From contig CAIVAX010000106.1 of the NCBI GenBank assembly GCA_903903935.1, positions 1-7,464 on the forward strand: a stretch of 7,464 nucleotides of DNA. The letters are read 5' to 3'. Both the position numbers and the translations under genes were made by a program. Shown here in pieces: positions 6,341 through 7,464 of the stretch. Below the pieces are notes generated by a model. That model was not told where the DNA came from. It made no database searches and worked only from the letters and a program-made list of their open reading frames with translations. Numbering within the stretch: position 1 is the first letter of the stretch; every line of letters starts with the position of its first letter. Origin of the DNA: an uncultured Hyphomicrobiales bacterium. Lineage in GTDB: Bacteria; Pseudomonadota; Alphaproteobacteria; Rhizobiales; Beijerinckiaceae.

Positions 6341-6952
6341 ATGATCAAAGCCAGTTTCATCAGTCCCAAAGGCGCTTGGCAGGTCAAACCCGCCGATACC
6401 ATCATTCTGGATTATGAAGGGCGCTATCGCCGCCGTATCGCCATGACAGGCGTGCGCGGGATAGAATTCATGCTCGATCTTCCCGATGCGGTGATTTTGC
6501 AAAATGGCGATGCTTTGGTGCTCGATGACGGGCGGCTGATCGAAATTGTCGCCGCCCCTGAAGAGCTGGCTGAAATCAGATGTCGCGATCCCCTCGAACT
6601 GGCCAGAGTGGCTTGGCATTTAGGCAATCGCCATATCACCGCGCAAATCATGCCCAATCGCATCCGCATTCGCCGAGATCATGTGATTGAAGATATGGCG
6701 CGCACCCAAGGTGGCAAAGTTGCCCATATCGAAGCCCCCTTCGAGCCCGATCGCGGCGCTTATGACGAGCCTGTGAGCAAAAAGAGCCATGATCACGATC
6801 ACGGCCATCATAATCACGATCATCATGGACATGATCATCATAATCACGGACCCGCCCATGGCGAGCAAGGTCATGTGCATGATGAGCATTGCGATCATGA
6901 CCATCATGACCATGAGCATGGCCATGATCATAAACATCACGACCACAAATAG
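6341..6952 (+). CDS. ureE: Urease accessory protein UreE, nickel metallochaperone with histidine-rich tail
   Basis: A 203-residue cytoplasmic protein. Residues 1 to about 75 form the UreE N-terminal domain (peptide-binding type, including [20 protein letters not shown] at 24-43 and [19 protein letters not shown] at 47-65). Residues about 76-142 form the metal-binding domain with the signature AWHLGNRH (91-98), whose final histidine is the invariant likely nickel ligand, then [18 protein letters not shown] (102-119) and [13 protein letters not shown] (132-144). From 150 to 202 the chain is a histidine-rich tail with 26 histidines in 53 residues, alternating with Asp, Gly, Glu and Asn, plus one cysteine (184). 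Such tails store or sequester nickel in Klebsiella-type UreE. UreE delivers nickel through the UreG-UreF-UreD complex to apo-urease. GAGGGG ten bases before the ATG supports the start. No other urease gene is present here: tctC is divergent and phosphoglucomutase convergent only 11 bp away. Confidence 0.95.
   Translation: MIKASFISPKGAWQVKPADTIILDYEGRYRRRIAMTGVRGIEFMLDLPDAVILQNGDALVLDDGRLIEIVAAPEELAEIRCRDPLELARVAWHLGNRHITAQIMPNRIRIRRDHVIEDMARTQGGKVAHIEAPFEPDRGAYDEPVSKKSHDHDHGHHNHDHHGHDHHNHGPAHGEQGHVHDEHCDHDHHDHEHGHDHKHHDHK
6788..6948 (+). repeat. Low-complexity CAT/CAC-GAT repeat coding for the UreE His tail
   Basis: The DNA for the tail is built of irregular CAT, CAC, GAT and GAC codons. A 13-base unit, CATCATAATCACG, occurs exactly twice, at 6806-6818 and 6836-6848, offset by 30 bases (ten codons). 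This is consistent with in-frame duplication during tail growth. The complementary strand reads as ATG-rich and gives a spurious methionine-rich frame. Confidence 0.75.
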
Positions 6953-6963
6953 GCTAGCTTCTA

Positions 6964-7464
6964 TCAAGTAATGACGCTGGGCGCCTGCCTTTGTGTGAAA
7001 TGTTGGATCTGCGCCAGATCGCGTGACAAGGCGATCAAATCTGCCAGCGCGGCCTGTGTCTCAAGGCCATGCTGGCTGACATCAGCAGTAAAGCGCTCAA
7101 GATAGACGCGCAATGTCGCGCCCGATGTGCCTGTGCCTGACAAGCGATAGACAATGCGCGAGCCATCTTCAAACATAAGGCGCAATCCCTGCCGCACACT
7201 GTTCGATCCATCAACCGGATCATGATAGGCAAAATCATCGGCATCTGTGATCTGCAAAGACCCAAAGGCCTTGCCTTTCAATTGCCCCAAGCGCTCCCGC
7301 AAAGTCTTGATCAGAGCATTGGCGCCATCGGCATCAACCTCTTCATAATCATGCCGCGCGTAGAAATTGCGGCCAAACTGCGCCCAATGCTGGCTTACAA
7401 TCTCTGCTACCGATTGCTGGCGCACAGCCAGAATATTGAGCCAGAGCAAAATTGCCCAAAGACC
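6964..7464 (-). CDS. pgm: Phosphoglucomutase, alpha-D-glucose phosphate-specific (partial, C-terminal 166 residues)
   Basis: The frame is open to the right edge (first visible residues GLWAILLWLNILAVR) and stops with TGA at 6964-6966, so only the last third of a roughly 545-residue enzyme is seen. Family features are LWLNILAVRQQSVAEIV, the block HWAQFGRNFYARHDYEEVD, DADDFAYHDPVDGS, QGLRLMFEDGSRIVYRLSG and the phosphate-binding loop SGTGTSGATLRVYLE of the C-terminal domain 4. The enzyme interconverts glucose 1-phosphate and glucose 6-phosphate in the cytoplasm, linking glycolysis with glycogen and surface-sugar synthesis. The catalytic serine and magnesium loop are outside the window. Its stop lies 11 bp from the ureE stop on the other strand, with no recognisable terminator in between. 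The long-type family is clear; the gene symbol is by family. Confidence 0.93.
   Translation of the reverse strand, partial: GLWAILLWLNILAVRQQSVAEIVSQHWAQFGRNFYARHDYEEVDADGANALIKTLRERLGQLKGKAFGSLQITDADDFAYHDPVDGSNSVRQGLRLMFEDGSRIVYRLSGTGTSGATLRVYLERFTADVSQHGLETQAALADLIALSRDLAQIQHFTQRQAPSVIT

Noticed and set aside
6953..6963. Possible terminator between ureE and pgm
   Set aside because: The 11-bp gap contains only the small palindrome GCTAGC and no hairpin with a T-tract.
6620..6967. Minus-strand methionine-rich frame that looks like a membrane protein
   Set aside because: It is the reverse complement of the UreE His tail: CAT codons read as ATG, producing an artificial Met/Val/Ile run.
1..7464. 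CRISPR arrays, tRNA or rRNA genes, transposases or insertion-sequence ends
   Set aside because: No regularly spaced repeats, no tRNA-like fold, no transposase motifs and no terminal inverted repeats were seen on either strand.

Overview
The window looks like chromosomal DNA of an alphaproteobacterium, probably of the Hyphomicrobiales. This rests on moderate GC in the coding parts, strong purine-rich ribosome binding sites, and the combination of a tripartite tricarboxylate transporter, urease maturation and glucose-phosphate metabolism. The assignment is an impression from protein style and gene content, not the result of a search.

Layout from left to right. Minus strand, 1-2061: a major facilitator superfamily (MFS_3-type) exporter lies 51 bp upstream of the first half of a family I CoA-transferase (propionate/acetoacetyl-CoA transferase type, cut by the window edge). 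The two probably form an operon. From 2062 to 3014 there is a gene-poor, AT-richer stretch holding one plausible short gene (2427-2759, small proline-rich protein with a hydrophobic N-terminal segment) and several short dyads. Plus strand, 3015-5081: a long tripartite tricarboxylate transporter permease in which the large TctA channel subunit is continued by a TctB-like small membrane subunit in one polypeptide. Minus strand, 5157-6188: the periplasmic binding protein TctC, convergent with tctAB. A perfectly symmetrical terminator hairpin with T-rich flanks on both sides sits between them. Plus strand, 6341-6952: urease nickel chaperone UreE with a very histidine-rich tail, divergent from tctC. 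Minus strand, 6964-7464: the C-terminal part of alpha-D-glucose phosphate-specific phosphoglucomutase, convergent with ureE.

How the genes work together. TctAB and TctC together supply all three parts of a binding-protein-dependent, cation-coupled carboxylate importer, although they are transcribed from two opposing units rather than the usual tctCBA operon. The CoA-transferase could activate a carboxylic acid by exchange with acetyl-CoA, but its link to the transporter is only proximity. UreE stands apart from any other urease gene in this window.

Nothing here is clearly a new biological system. The most notable items are the TctA-TctB fusion with split gene order, the isolated ureE with its extreme His tail, and the small unrecognised protein in the 950-bp gap.
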